Shown one piece after another: positions 45,153 through 55,329 of a stretch of 64,000 bases of DNA. The notes beneath the pieces are model-generated. The model was given only the letters and a program-made list of their open reading frames with translations. It was not told the DNA's origin and ran no database searches. This DNA comes from Bacteroidota bacterium. Lineage in GTDB: Bacteria > Bacteroidota > Bacteroidia > Flavobacteriales_E > Vicingaceae. Position 1 is the stretch's first letter; each line of letters starts with the position of its first letter. The stretch is from assembly GCA_013112545.1 (NCBI GenBank), contig JABFGJ010000014.1, positions 27,616-91,615 on the forward strand, in the 5' to 3' direction. The position numbers were made by a program, and so were the translations under genes.

Positions 45153-47630
45153 TTAAAACGAAAATTCAAATGATGCTCTAATTCCAAACTTAGCAATATC
45201 TGGATGATCTAAATAATTTAAACGCCACATAGCATCAATTCTTATCAATTTGAAAATATTTTCTATGCCTATTCCTGCTTCCATATAAGGTTGGTGCAGT
45301 TCAAAAATATTTGATGGAAAAACCAACTCTTTACGGTGTTTATCTTGCAATCTTCCGGCAACAGTTCTAAAGCTAGCTACTTCCCTCCACTTCAATTTGC
45401 GAAGTAAAGGCATTTTATTTAAAAAGAAACCGTCAAAATGATGAGTAAGCATCAAAGTGGCGTATTCATCACTAATAAATTCGAAGTAATTCATCAAATT
45501 AAAGGACTGTTTGTCGTAAAAATAAGATTCATTCCCATTGTGAATTTCTAATAATGCATAAGGTAAAGTTCCCAAGTATTTTCCTGCAGTTGTTCTAAAT
45601 TCAGTTTTACCATATATTCCAACTTTAACGATGTCGCTAATGGCTAATTCAAATTTTTGATAATTATAATCGCTACCAAAGAAATCTTTAACTCCAAAAC
45701 CTACCTGTAATTCTAATATTGGATACTTACTACCTAGGCTTATGCGCTCAAATTCACCTTCAACAAATTTCTCCTTGTGGGCAAACCTTGTGTATAAGCT
45801 TAGTTCAGTTGTTGTTAATTTGGGCACATCAATAAAACCAATCTCTGGATCGGGAATAAAGCTTTTATAATTTAAGGAGCCTAAAGGCATCATGCCCCTT
45901 CTTTTAAAAAAGAACTTACTAGACAATCCTGTTATCCATTCTTGCTCATAAGTTACTTTATATTCTTCTACATCTGTTAACTTGTTGTTTGGGTTTCTTC
46001 TTAAAAAAGAGGACAAAATATTGTCTTGAGAAAATGCATTTTGACTTAAGCCCAATTGCTCTACATCTCTAGTATATTGAGCTTCTACAAACCGTCTCGG
46101 ATTTTGATTTATTTTATATTGAAACCCTCCACTATACTTAAATCTTTTATCTTTAAATCCGTATGCAGCATAGGCATTTAACTGCAAGTTCGTACTAAAT
46201 TCATTGCTTGTTCTACCACCAAACCTTAGCCGATGCCCTTCAACTTGATTATAGCTATATAACTTAAAGTATGGGCCTATCTCAATTTTTCCAAATTCTT
46301 TATATCCAGTGAAAACTAATTTAATAATATCAACAAAGGTTTTAAATGCAGGAACATTCTTAACTGAATCTATCATTTCATAAATTCCCTTTTGGTTGGC
46401 AGTTAACGAGTCGTGTCTAACATTCACCCAGTAATCATGGTTTTTTTTATTGGCATTTTTTAATACCACCACATTGTCAATTCCTTGGTAAAGTGAATCA
46501 GGAAAATCTTTATTTACTTTTATATTTTTATATGAAGTTGCTTTTCTCCCATATAAACCCATTACTTTCTCGCCAATTTGAAAATCAACTATCAGTTCAT
46601 CTTTTTTCAACATCCAATATTTTCCATCTACTTGGGTGTATTCTTGCTTGACTTCAAATCCGTTTACAAAATTGATGTTGGCTTGCTTGGCAATGTTAGC
46701 TTCTATTCTTTTAATGGCATAAGTGGTGTCGTTAATCCACATAGTTCCAGAAAAAACAGGCTCTTGAGGTAATTTTGGCACGAAATCAATTTCATAACAA
46801 TAGCTTCCATCAATAATCACACTATCTTTCAAGTAATAGCGATAATAAATCAATCCAAAATCGGCAATTGGACTTACAAATGATTTCCCAAAAACATCGA
46901 TATAATTTTCATATACATTCACTTTTTGATACATATCACCCATAAATTGGGTAATGCTTTCATTGGATGTTCCTGAAACCTGAACAGCTTTTATATATTC
47001 TTTTTCTGACTTCGGATTTCGTCTATAATATAAATCTGATAAAGACTCTGTCATAAACATCGGAAGGTATTCTTTTCCACCAGTGGTATCCGTATAATCA
47101 AATATAAATTGAAAGTTCTTAAACACTTTCTTATTCTTAAACTCCTCAGTAATGTTATTAATGTCGAATTCTACTTTATTATATACCTCATACCCATAAG
47201 AATCATATTTTTCTCGATTGTTGGCAGCTTTATTCCGTTTTACTCTTGCTAAAATTGCATGTGCTGGGTTCCCTTTATATTTTATTACAACCTCTTCTAA
47301 GTCAACTCCGCCTGACTGCAACTTAAAGTTTATTGTTTGGTCAATATCTTGTTTAACACGCATGGCTTTAGACTTATAGCCTAAATAAGATGCAATTAAT
47401 GAATCGGTTGCATAGTAAGTTTCAATAAGAAAATTTCCGTTAATATCTGAAGAGGCTCCGACTTTTGAATCTTTAAAAATCAGGTTAACAAAAGGCAATG
47501 TTTCGCCTGTAGAAGCATCTGTAATTTTTCCACGAACTATTGTTTTTTGAGCCAACAGTAGTGCAGGACTGCAAAAAAGCATACATACAAAAAGGATTAA
47601 GTTTTTATTATTTCTAAGAATCAAGTTCAT
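45153..47630 (-). CDS. DUF5686 and carboxypeptidase-regulatory-like domain protein
   Basis: 825 residues. The signal peptide ([28 protein letters not shown]) is followed by a CarboxypepD_reg domain at ~30-110 ([37 protein letters not shown]). The rest is a DUF5686 region, rich in beta strands, with [24 protein letters not shown] and [23 protein letters not shown]; it ends in a barrel-like C-terminus ([11 protein letters not shown] with terminal Phe). It is probably an outer membrane barrel with a periplasmic plug-like domain. The function in Bacteroidota is not known to me. lptB starts 5 bp downstream. Confidence 0.85.
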   Translation of the reverse strand: MNLILRNNKNLILFVCMLFCSPALLLAQKTIVRGKITDASTGETLPFVNLIFKDSKVGASSDINGNFLIETYYATDSLIASYLGYKSKAMRVKQDIDQTINFKLQSGGVDLEEVVIKYKGNPAHAILARVKRNKAANNREKYDSYGYEVYNKVEFDINNITEEFKNKKVFKNFQFIFDYTDTTGGKEYLPMFMTESLSDLYYRRNPKSEKEYIKAVQVSGTSNESITQFMGDMYQKVNVYENYIDVFGKSFVSPIADFGLIYYRYYLKDSVIIDGSYCYEIDFVPKLPQEPVFSGTMWINDTTYAIKRIEANIAKQANINFVNGFEVKQEYTQVDGKYWMLKKDELIVDFQIGEKVMGLYGRKATSYKNIKVNKDFPDSLYQGIDNVVVLKNANKKNHDYWVNVRHDSLTANQKGIYEMIDSVKNVPAFKTFVDIIKLVFTGYKEFGKIEIGPYFKLYSYNQVEGHRLRFGGRTSNEFSTNLQLNAYAAYGFKDKRFKYSGGFQYKINQNPRRFVEAQYTRDVEQLGLSQNAFSQDNILSSFLRRNPNNKLTDVEEYKVTYEQEWITGLSSKFFFKRRGMMPLGSLNYKSFIPDPEIGFIDVPKLTTTELSLYTRFAHKEKFVEGEFERISLGSKYPILELQVGFGVKDFFGSDYNYQKFELAISDIVKVGIYGKTEFRTTAGKYLGTLPYALLEIHNGNESYFYDKQSFNLMNYFEFISDEYATLMLTHHFDGFFLNKMPLLRKLKWREVASFRTVAGRLQDKHRKELVFPSNIFELHQPYMEAGIGIENIFKLIRIDAMWRLNYLDHPDIAKFGIRASFEFSF

Positions 47631-47681
47631 GGATTATCGATGGACTAAAATACTTATTAAGTCTATAACTACGTGTTTGAA

Positions 47682-48509
47682 TTATTGAGAAGATTCATTT
47701 TTCTTTTGCACGGCTCTGGATATCCAAATACTAATCTCGTATAGCACAAACAAAGGCATAGAAACCAAAACTTGACTCATAACATCGGGAGGAGTTATGA
47801 TAGCAGCTAAAATTAAAACAACAACCACTGAATGTTTTCGATATGTTTTTAATAATTGCGGTGTAACAATTCCCAATTTGGATAAAAAATAAACAACTAT
47901 GGGTAATTGAAAAATAATACCACACGATAGTGTAATTGTAGTAATAGTAGAGATATATGAATTTAAACTAATCTGATTTTTAACCAAGTCGCTAACCGTA
48001 TATCCACCCAAAAATTGAACAGAAAGTGGAGTGATTAAATAATAGCCAAATGCCACTCCAGTCAAAAACAAAAATGATCCCCAAAACACGATTCCCCTTG
48101 CAAATGAGTGCTCACTTTTTTTCAAAGCTGGTTTTAAAAAGCGCCATACTTCAAAAAGTATATATGGAAAAGCGAGAATTATACCTGAAACTATGGATAC
48201 AATTAGGTGCATAGTAAACTGGCCTGCCATACTTATATTGATGACATTAAATTGCATAGAATCAAAGCAAAGTTTATCACCAAAGCCAACAAAATAGGAG
48301 AATTTACAAAAATACAAGTAGGTGATAAACGAATCATTAGTTGGTGCTAAAACGATGGTATCAAAAACTATCGATTTAAACACAAAAGCTAAGATAGTTC
48401 CGATGAAAATAGCTATTACGCTACGAATTAAATGCCATCGCAGCACTTCTAAATGATCTAAGAATGACATTTTTTTGTCATCCTCTTCAAATTGTTGATC
48501 TAAGCTCAA
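47682..48509 (-). CDS. tatC: Twin-arginine translocase subunit TatC
   Basis: 275 residues with six membrane helices. TatC is the signal-peptide receptor that exports folded proteins through the inner membrane. The N-terminus MSFLDHLEVLRWHLIRSV carries the conserved charged HLxELRxR-like patch; here it reads HLEVLRWHLIR. A periplasmic loop contains FGFGDKLCFDSMQ and the last helices include IVTPQLLKTYRKHSVVVVLILAAIITPPDVMSQ, the TatC hallmark. The start is 1 bp past the kdsD stop. TatA/B partners are not in the window. Confidence 0.94.
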   Translation of the reverse strand: MSLDQQFEEDDKKMSFLDHLEVLRWHLIRSVIAIFIGTILAFVFKSIVFDTIVLAPTNDSFITYLYFCKFSYFVGFGDKLCFDSMQFNVINISMAGQFTMHLIVSIVSGIILAFPYILFEVWRFLKPALKKSEHSFARGIVFWGSFLFLTGVAFGYYLITPLSVQFLGGYTVSDLVKNQISLNSYISTITTITLSCGIIFQLPIVVYFLSKLGIVTPQLLKTYRKHSVVVVLILAAIITPPDVMSQVLVSMPLFVLYEISIWISRAVQKKNESSQ

Positions 48510-48510
48510 T

Positions 48511-49476
48511 TTAAATTAGTCCTTCTTTTAATAAATCGTGAAAATGAACGATACCTAAATATTTTTTATTTTCTGCTACAATCAATTGAGAAATATTATT
48601 GCTTCGCATTAGTTTAACTGCTTCAACAGCCATAACTTCAGGCCCAATTACTCTCGGACTTGTAGTCATAATATCTTTTGCGTTTACGGTATTAAAATCT
48701 AAGTCTTTCGATAACATTCTTCTTAAATCTCCATCGGTTATAATTCCAACCAATTCCCCATTTTCCTCAACTGCAGTTACTCCCATTCTTTTACTAGAAA
48801 TTTCAACTATCACTTCTTTTAGTGAGCTAAATGTATTAACACTTGGTCTTTCATTATTTGGATAGATATCTGAAATTCTTAAATACAACTTTTTGCCTAA
48901 AGCTCCACCAGGATGATATTTTGCAAAATCTGCGCTTCCAAAATCCCTACATTCAATCAAGCAAACAGCAAGGGCGTCTCCCATAACCATTTGTGCAGTT
49001 GTGCTATTTGTTGGTGCTAAATTATTTGGACAAGCTTCTTTATCTACCGCACAACTAATTCTTAAATCGGCATATTCTCCTAGATAAGAATCAAAGTTTC
49101 CTGTTAAGGCTATTAATTTATTACCCATATTTTTTAAAAGTGGAACAAGCACCTTAACTTCTGGTGTATCACCACTTTTAGAAATTAAGATTACGACATC
49201 GTCTTGTTGAACCATCCCAAGGTCTCCATGTATGGCATCAGCAGCATGTAAAAACAATGCAGGAGTGCCAGTAGAATTAAAGGTTGCAACAATTTTTTGT
49301 GCAATTATAGCACTCTTGCCGATACCACTCACTACAACTCTTCCCTTAGAGTTATAAATTGCTAGTACAGATTCAGCAAAATCATCATCTATTGAATTGA
49401 TTAGTTGATGAATAGAATCACGCTCAATTTCTAAGGTTTTTCGAGCTATTATTTTAATTTCATTTGTATCTTTCAA
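48511..49476 (-). CDS. kdsD: Arabinose-5-phosphate isomerase
   Basis: 321 residues. It converts ribulose 5-phosphate to arabinose 5-phosphate, the first step of Kdo synthesis for LPS. The SIS domain (residues ~30-180) has SGIGKSA, DVVILISKSGDTPE and PTNSTTAQMVMGDALA. Two CBS domains cover ~205-321 (VITDGDLRRML, GIVHFHDLLKEG). The same architecture is shared by KdsD, GutQ and KpsF; in this LPS context KdsD is the best name. The first gene of the kdsD-tatC-lptB group. Confidence 0.93.
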   Translation of the reverse strand: MKDTNEIKIIARKTLEIERDSIHQLINSIDDDFAESVLAIYNSKGRVVVSGIGKSAIIAQKIVATFNSTGTPALFLHAADAIHGDLGMVQQDDVVILISKSGDTPEVKVLVPLLKNMGNKLIALTGNFDSYLGEYADLRISCAVDKEACPNNLAPTNSTTAQMVMGDALAVCLIECRDFGSADFAKYHPGGALGKKLYLRISDIYPNNERPSVNTFSSLKEVIVEISSKRMGVTAVEENGELVGIITDGDLRRMLSKDLDFNTVNAKDIMTTSPRVIGPEVMAVEAVKLMRSNNISQLIVAENKKYLGIVHFHDLLKEGLI

Positions 49477-49583
49477 AAAACAAAAATTTATTTTTTTAAC
49501 TGTGAATTTTTCCTAAATTAGATTCAAATTCTGGAAGTAAAATTCCATCACAAAAGTAACTGAAATAAAGTAAAAGACAATTA

Positions 49584-51764
49584 ATGGAAATCGCATCTAT
49601 GCCATTAACCGACCATCTGAAAAAGTTTTTCGGTTTTAATAGCTTTAAAGGAGAACAAGAAGCTGTTATTAAAAGTATTTTAGAAGGTACAGACACCTTT
49701 GTAATCATGCCTACTGGTGGCGGAAAATCTATGTGTTATCAATTGCCAGCACTAATCATGGATGGTACTGCAATAGTAGTTTCTCCATTAATTGCGTTGA
49801 TGAAAAATCAAGTTGATGCCATTCGAGGTTTTTCCTCTGGTAATCACATTGCTCATTTCATGAATTCTTCATTAAATAAAACCGAATTAGGTATTGTTAA
49901 AGAAGACTTAGAGAGTGGCAAAACGAAACTATTATATGTAGCACCTGAAACATTAACCAAACAAGTAAATATTGATTTTTTCAAAACAATAAACATTTCG
50001 TTTTTTGCAATTGATGAAGCACATTGTATTTCAGAATGGGGTCATGACTTTAGACCTGAATATAGAAGATTAAGAGAAATTATTGAAGCGATTGACCGAG
50101 TTCCAATAATAGCATTAACTGCTACTGCAACACCAAAAGTGCAGCAAGACATTCAAAAGAATTTAGGAATGGCTGATGCGAATGTTTTCAAAGCTTCATT
50201 TAATAGACCAAATTTATATTATGAAGTAAATCCTAAAAAAGAAGCAAATTCCCAAATCGTTAAATGCATCAATCAATACAAAGGAAAATCTGGTATTGTT
50301 TATTGTTTGAGTAGAAAAAAAGTAGAGGAATTAGCTGAAACACTTCAGGTAAATGGAATAAAAGCATTGCCATATCATGCAGGTTTAGATGCAGCCACTA
50401 GAGCGAAACACCAAGATATGTTTTTGATGGAAGATGCTGATGTTATTGTAGCAACCATCGCTTTTGGGATGGGAATAGATAAGCCTGATGTACGATTTGT
50501 AATCCACCATGATATCCCAAAAAGTTTAGAGGGATATTATCAAGAAACTGGTAGAGCAGGTAGAGATGGTGGCGAAGGTAGATGCATAGCTTTTTATAGC
50601 TATAAAGACATTGAGAAGTTAGAGAAATTTTTACAAGGCAAACCCGTAGCAGAGCAAGAAATTGGAAGGCAATTGATTTTTGAAACCGTTTCTTATGCTG
50701 AAACAGCTGTTTGCCGAAGAAAGCAATTACTACATTATTTTGGGGAAACCTATCAAGAAAACAATTGTGGATGTTGTGATAATTGCCTAAACCCGAGGAC
50801 AGAATTCGACGCAAAAGATCATGTGAAATTACTTTTAGAAGCAATTCTTGATTTAAAAGAGAACTTTAAAGCTAATTATATTTCAAATTTCTTGGCTGGT
50901 AATGTGACTAGTGAAATTAAAACGCTTCGTAATGATGAACATAAATTATTTGCAGCTGGTAAAAACACTGAAGAGATTAAGTGGAACTCAATTATTAGAC
51001 AAGCAATTATTAATGACATTATAATTAAAGAAATTGAAAACTATGGCGTTTTAAAGGTTAGTGAAAAAGGGAAAAATTTCATTAAAAACCCTACTTCTAT
51101 CATGATGGTAGAGCCTAAAAAATACGATGCAAAGTCGAGTGCAGAAATCGCTTCTAATAAAGGAGGTGCAGCAGCCGATGAAGAGCTTTACAAAATATTA
51201 AAAGAGCTATGCCGTGAAGTTGCCAAAGAGGAAGATTTACCTCCCTATGTGATATTCTCTGAGCCTTCTTTGCAAGATATGGCAACACAGTATCCCATCA
51301 ATATGGAAGAGCTGACTAATATTTCTGGTGTAGGGCAAGGTAAGGCTGAAAAATTTGGTGAACCATTTCTAGCTACCATTCAAGAATATGTTGAAGAAAA
51401 CGAAATAGAAAGACCTAATGATTTAATAGTTAAATCGGTAGTTAACAAATCTGGCTTAAAGGTTTTTATCATACAAAGCGTCGATAGAAAACTACCATTG
51501 GAAGACATAGCACGTTCTAAAGGAAAAGATGTGGACTTCGTTCTTAATGAAATTGAGCACATTGTAGCAAGCGGAACTCGCGTTAATTTAGATTATATTA
51601 TAGATCAGCTTCTGGATGAAGAATACCAAGAGGAGATATTTGATTATTTCAGAGAAACAGAAGAAGACTCATTAGAAGATGCTCTTGAAGAGTTTGACGG
51701 TGTTTATTCAGAAGAAGAATTGAGAATGATGCGAATAAAATTCTTATCCATTATGGGCAATTAA
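49584..51764 (+). CDS. recQ: RecQ family DNA helicase
   Basis: 726 residues, longer than the ~610 of E. coli RecQ. It is a 3'-to-5' helicase for recombination and repair. Motif I is MPTGGGKSMCYQLPA (about residues 48-62). The DEAH box is IDEAHCISEWGHDF, and motif VI is QETGRAGRDGGEGRC. The zinc-binding region is CRRKQLLHYFGE...CGCCDNCL, followed by a winged helix and an HRDC domain (~540-620). The extra C-terminal ~110 residues are acidic and include a helix-turn-helix-like part (LPLEDIARSKGKDVDFVLNEI), common in Bacteroidota RecQ. Two in-frame ATGs at 49584 and 49599 are both possible. Confidence 0.95.
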   Translation: MEIASMPLTDHLKKFFGFNSFKGEQEAVIKSILEGTDTFVIMPTGGGKSMCYQLPALIMDGTAIVVSPLIALMKNQVDAIRGFSSGNHIAHFMNSSLNKTELGIVKEDLESGKTKLLYVAPETLTKQVNIDFFKTINISFFAIDEAHCISEWGHDFRPEYRRLREIIEAIDRVPIIALTATATPKVQQDIQKNLGMADANVFKASFNRPNLYYEVNPKKEANSQIVKCINQYKGKSGIVYCLSRKKVEELAETLQVNGIKALPYHAGLDAATRAKHQDMFLMEDADVIVATIAFGMGIDKPDVRFVIHHDIPKSLEGYYQETGRAGRDGGEGRCIAFYSYKDIEKLEKFLQGKPVAEQEIGRQLIFETVSYAETAVCRRKQLLHYFGETYQENNCGCCDNCLNPRTEFDAKDHVKLLLEAILDLKENFKANYISNFLAGNVTSEIKTLRNDEHKLFAAGKNTEEIKWNSIIRQAIINDIIIKEIENYGVLKVSEKGKNFIKNPTSIMMVEPKKYDAKSSAEIASNKGGAAADEELYKILKELCREVAKEEDLPPYVIFSEPSLQDMATQYPINMEELTNISGVGQGKAEKFGEPFLATIQEYVEENEIERPNDLIVKSVVNKSGLKVFIIQSVDRKLPLEDIARSKGKDVDFVLNEIEHIVASGTRVNLDYIIDQLLDEEYQEEIFDYFRETEEDSLEDALEEFDGVYSEEELRMMRIKFLSIMGN

Positions 51765-53716
51765 TCCAATTCGTTTAGTTTTTCTTGACTTTCTTCTAGT
51801 TCTATAGCAACACTTTCCCACTTTTTCATATGTTGTTGCAATAAATCATTGGTTTGTTGCCATTTTTCTATCATATCTCTATTGTTTGGATTGCTGTAAG
51901 CTTCTGGCTCCTTTAATTTTTCATTAAAGACCTCTAACTCTTTTTCTAAATTTGCAATTTTCTTTTCAATAGTGTTAAGCGAGTTTTGTATTGTACGGAC
52001 TTCCTTTTTTAAGTCTTTTTTAACTTGATATAGATTTATATTAGCGTTTTTATCATGGGGTTGTTTTTCGACTTTTGGTTTCTTCTCTTGTTCCCATTCT
52101 TTAAAATCTTCAACTGATTTTTTCTTTAAAAATGCCTCAATACCACCTAAGTGCTCTTTTACATTTTTATTAGAAAATTCATATAGTTTATCTGTCAATC
52201 CTTTCAAGAAATCTCGATCATGTGAAATAATAATTAATGTACCATCATATCGCAGCAGAGCATCTTTTAAAATATCTTTCGATTTTATGTCTAAATGATT
52301 AGTAGGCTCATCAAGGATCAACAAATTAATAGGTTCTAACATGAGTTTACATAATGCTAAACGCGCCCGCTCACCCCCAGAGAGCACTTTAACCTTTTTA
52401 TCTACTTCTTCTCCGCTAAACAAAAATGAACCCAATAGAGCCCTTACTTTAGTCCTCACATCACCTCTTGCTACATCATCGATTACTTGAAAAACAGTTT
52501 TTTCCTTGTCAAGAATTTCTGCTTGGTTTTGAGCGTAATATCCAATTTGAACTTGAAACCCTAAATCAATTTTCCCTTGAGTTAATTTTTCGCCTATTAT
52601 TAGTCTTGAAAAGGTAGATTTTCCTTCACCGTTTTTACCTACAAAAGCTACTTTTTCTCCACGTTCTATACTAAGATTTACATTCGAAAAGACCTCTTTA
52701 TCTCCATAGAATTTCCCAACATTTTCTGCTAAAAGGCTAACTTTTCCACTATGTGGAGCAGGTGGAAACGAGAAGCGCATAGCCGAAGTATCTTCGACTT
52801 CAATTTCTATTCGATCTAATCGATTTAACTGCTTGATTCTTGATTGAACCTGAACTGCTTTTGTTGCTTTAGCACGAAAACGATCGATAAATTCTTCTGT
52901 TTGTTTAATTTGTTTCTGCTGATTGGAGTATGCAGCTAATTCTTGTTCTCTTCTTTCTTTTCTTAATTCCAGGTATTTAGTATAAGGTGCAGGATAATCA
53001 TAAATTCTACCTAAAGTTATTTCTATAGTACGATTAGTTAAGTTATCTAAAAATGCACGATCATGCGATATTAATACGACAGCTCCTGGGTAGGATTTTA
53101 AAAAATCTTCAAGCCATTGAATAGATTCTATATCTAAATGATTTGTAGGCTCATCAAGTAATAATAAATCAGATTTCTGCAATAAAATTTTGGCAAGCTC
53201 TATTCTCATTCGCCAGCCACCGCTAAACTCATCAGTCTGTCGTTCAAAATCTGCATTTGTAAACCCTAAACCCAAGAGTATCTTTTCGATTTCTGCCTCC
53301 ATGGTATCAATCCCGAGCAAAATCAATTTTTCGTTTAATTCAGATAAATCATCCAATAGTTTTAAATAAGATTCAGACTCATAGTCTTCCCTTACAGCCA
53401 ATTGATGATTAATTACATCTATCTTATTCTTTATACTTAAAGTTTCACTAAAAGAAGTTTCAGTTTCATTCCAAACGGTTCTTCCGGACACAAAATCCAT
53501 ATCTTGAGGAAGATACCCCATAGTTAAACCAGTAGGAGTAGAGATTGTACCAGAATCTATTTTTTGAATTTTGGCCAACGCTTTTAGCATAGTAGATTTA
53601 CCTGCACCGTTTTTTCCGACTAATCCTATTCTATCTTGCTTATTTATGATGAAATTGATATCATTAAATAGCGCTCTATCTGCAAAAAATAAACTGACAT
53701 TATTCACTCCAACCAT
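51761..53716 (-). CDS. ABC-F family ATPase
   Basis: 651 residues. It has two ABC domains in one chain and no membrane part, as in the EttA/Uup/YheS group that acts on the ribosome. First Walker A is GKNGAGKST at ~34-42, signature EFSGGWRMRIELAK at ~165-178. The second Walker A is GKNGEGKST at ~360 and the signature is LSGGERARLALCKLM. The linker between them (FIDRFRAKATKAVQVQSRIKQL) is the ABC-F P-site tRNA-interaction motif region. The C-terminal ~90 residues form a coiled coil as in Uup. The exact subfamily is not certain. It overlaps recQ by 4 bp (convergent). Confidence 0.92.
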   Translation of the reverse strand: MVGVNNVSLFFADRALFNDINFIINKQDRIGLVGKNGAGKSTMLKALAKIQKIDSGTISTPTGLTMGYLPQDMDFVSGRTVWNETETSFSETLSIKNKIDVINHQLAVREDYESESYLKLLDDLSELNEKLILLGIDTMEAEIEKILLGLGFTNADFERQTDEFSGGWRMRIELAKILLQKSDLLLLDEPTNHLDIESIQWLEDFLKSYPGAVVLISHDRAFLDNLTNRTIEITLGRIYDYPAPYTKYLELRKERREQELAAYSNQQKQIKQTEEFIDRFRAKATKAVQVQSRIKQLNRLDRIEIEVEDTSAMRFSFPPAPHSGKVSLLAENVGKFYGDKEVFSNVNLSIERGEKVAFVGKNGEGKSTFSRLIIGEKLTQGKIDLGFQVQIGYYAQNQAEILDKEKTVFQVIDDVARGDVRTKVRALLGSFLFSGEEVDKKVKVLSGGERARLALCKLMLEPINLLILDEPTNHLDIKSKDILKDALLRYDGTLIIISHDRDFLKGLTDKLYEFSNKNVKEHLGGIEAFLKKKSVEDFKEWEQEKKPKVEKQPHDKNANINLYQVKKDLKKEVRTIQNSLNTIEKKIANLEKELEVFNEKLKEPEAYSNPNNRDMIEKWQQTNDLLQQHMKKWESVAIELEESQEKLNELD

Positions 53717-53751
53717 ATTGCAAAAATAACAATTCTAAACCCCTAAAAATT

Positions 53752-53759
53752 TATCTTTG
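53752..53759 (+). promoter_or_regulatory. -7 promoter element next to the esterase start
   Basis: TATCTTTG, an exact TAnnTTTG match, ends only 4 bp before the ATG at 53764, so the mRNA could be nearly leaderless. Confidence 0.4.
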
Positions 53760-53763
53760 GTAT

Positions 53764-54405
53764 ATGTTAAGAAATGAAATTAAGGTTACAAAAACTGCAC
53801 ATTATTATACTTTTAATGCAGATAAAAACATTGATACAATCTTGTATGTTTTTCATGGGTATGCCCAATTAGCATCCATATTTATTACAGAATTTGATTA
53901 TTTAAAGGAATCTAATGTCTTGGTTATTGCACCTGAAGGCTTGTCTCTATTTTATGGCCGTGATAGAACTCCTGTTAGCTCTTGGATGACTAGCCATGAA
54001 AGAGAAGATGAGATACAGGATCAAATTGAATACCTAAATAATTTACATCTCCGAATAAAAAGCCAATTTCCAGATAAAAAACTTGTGATGCTTGGTTTTT
54101 CTCAAGGTGTTTCCGCATTAATGCGTTGGTTAAATCAACTCAACGAAAAAAATGTCGAACTCCATCTATGCTGTGGTAGTATTCCGCCTGAGATAATCCG
54201 AAATGAACTTTTCTCTACTAAGATAAATGAAGCATACTATTATTATGGAAGCAATGATCGACTTATGAAAAGAAATCAAGCGGAATCGGCTTTACTAAAA
54301 ATGAAAGAATTATCTATTAATCATACTTACATTCCGTTTATAGGAATACATGAAGTTCCCTATGAAACACACAAAAACCTCGAAAAACTAAACAAAGGAA
54401 AATAA
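53764..54405 (+). CDS. Phospholipase/carboxylesterase-like alpha/beta hydrolase
   Basis: 213 residues. The nucleophile elbow GFSQG holds Ser113. The oxyanion-loop strand VFHGYAQLA is at ~29-37. The catalytic Asp is likely in YYGSNDRLM (~171-175) and the His in YIPFIGIHEVPYETH (~195). This is the plan of the phospholipase/carboxylesterase (YpfH/COG0400-like) family. It is probably cytoplasmic, as no signal peptide is seen. The substrate is unknown. A strong bidirectional terminator separates it from gldN. Confidence 0.85.
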   Translation: MLRNEIKVTKTAHYYTFNADKNIDTILYVFHGYAQLASIFITEFDYLKESNVLVIAPEGLSLFYGRDRTPVSSWMTSHEREDEIQDQIEYLNNLHLRIKSQFPDKKLVMLGFSQGVSALMRWLNQLNEKNVELHLCCGSIPPEIIRNELFSTKINEAYYYYGSNDRLMKRNQAESALLKMKELSINHTYIPFIGIHEVPYETHKNLEKLNKGK

Positions 54406-54410
54406 AGCAA

Positions 54411-54447
54411 AAAAAATCCCGCATTGAAGTTCAATGCGGGATTTTTT
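54411..54447. terminator. Bidirectional terminator between the esterase gene and gldN
   Basis: Perfect 11-bp stem TCCCGCATTGA (54417-54427) / TCAATGCGGGA (54431-54441) with a 3-nt loop. Six A lie on the left and six T on the right, so it serves both convergent genes. Confidence 0.9.
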
Positions 54448-54463
54448 ATTGGATTGTATAATT

Positions 54464-55318
54464 TTAATACTGCCACATATCGTGCTCAGTGTTTATTATT
54501 TCTTCTTCAATTCTTCTTGATTCTAGCAACATATCAATACCAGTGGTATAATCCATCAATAAACGATTTGAATATACATTCGTTTCTGAAGTGACATAAG
54601 AAGAGAAGATTCTTTTTCTAAAATAGTCTTCAAAAGTTAATCTCGCCCCATCATTTCCAGGGTTATAAACTTCATGATTTGCAAAAACAAACCGAGCTTC
54701 AGGAAAATATATCCAATATGAACCAGCAGGAGCTCTATCAGTTCCATCATCATTCATTGACATATAAATCGGTTGTAATCCAATAATTCTAACTTCCATC
54801 ACCGACCTTTCACGATCAAAAAACCAATCCTCCTTCAATTCATATCCTATAATACGATCTGCAGTAATTGGTTCATTTTTTGTTTCTGTTATAAACTCTC
54901 CAGTTACCGGATCCTCTCTATCAATAGTTATTTCTTGAGCTAACTTACCTTCAGCTTCGCTCTTAGTGAGCGGTTGTTGAAAATCTTCATTTTGATATGC
55001 AGTTAAAGTCCCTTCGGTTACACCTTGTTGAATAATATCAATCAAAGGCATTCTAACATAACCAATCTCTTTAATTGCTTTATCTGGATAATATAAAGGA
55101 AAATTTAATTTTTGTTTTAAATCAATTCTACGAGTCAAACGTTTGTAATACATTACATCTGCCTCTCTAACGTGAGTATATGGCACAACTCTTTTTGTTG
55201 GAGCTGTTTGTTTAATAAATACCCCATCCAATACTTTATTCTCTTGCGCATCTACATGAGCAAAACACAACATTAAAAATGCAATAGAAAGTATTTTAAA
55301 TAAATTTTTAAGTGCCAT
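54464..55318 (-). CDS. gldN: T9SS ring component GldN
   Basis: 284 residues. GldN (PorN) is periplasmic and forms, with GldK, the large ring of the T9SS beneath the outer membrane. The signal peptide is MALKNLFKILSIAFLMLCFAHVDAQ. The family stretch MYYKRLTRRIDLKQKLNFPLYYP (~55-80) is well conserved, as is DWFFDRERSVMEVRIIGLQPIY. It ends in a Met/Trp-rich tail. The last gene of gldKLMN, 11 bp after gldM. Confidence 0.95.
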   Translation of the reverse strand: MALKNLFKILSIAFLMLCFAHVDAQENKVLDGVFIKQTAPTKRVVPYTHVREADVMYYKRLTRRIDLKQKLNFPLYYPDKAIKEIGYVRMPLIDIIQQGVTEGTLTAYQNEDFQQPLTKSEAEGKLAQEITIDREDPVTGEFITETKNEPITADRIIGYELKEDWFFDRERSVMEVRIIGLQPIYMSMNDDGTDRAPAGSYWIYFPEARFVFANHEVYNPGNDGARLTFEDYFRKRIFSSYVTSETNVYSNRLLMDYTTGIDMLLESRRIEEEIINTEHDMWQY

Positions 55319-55329
55319 AATAATAAATA

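Noticed and set aside
45149..45196. Longer LptB start at 45196
   Set aside because: It would overlap the DUF5686 gene's end and add residues that the family does not have.
47731..47925. Minus-strand 64-codon frame in tatC
   Set aside because: It is a shadow frame within a complete TatC gene and has no family resemblance.
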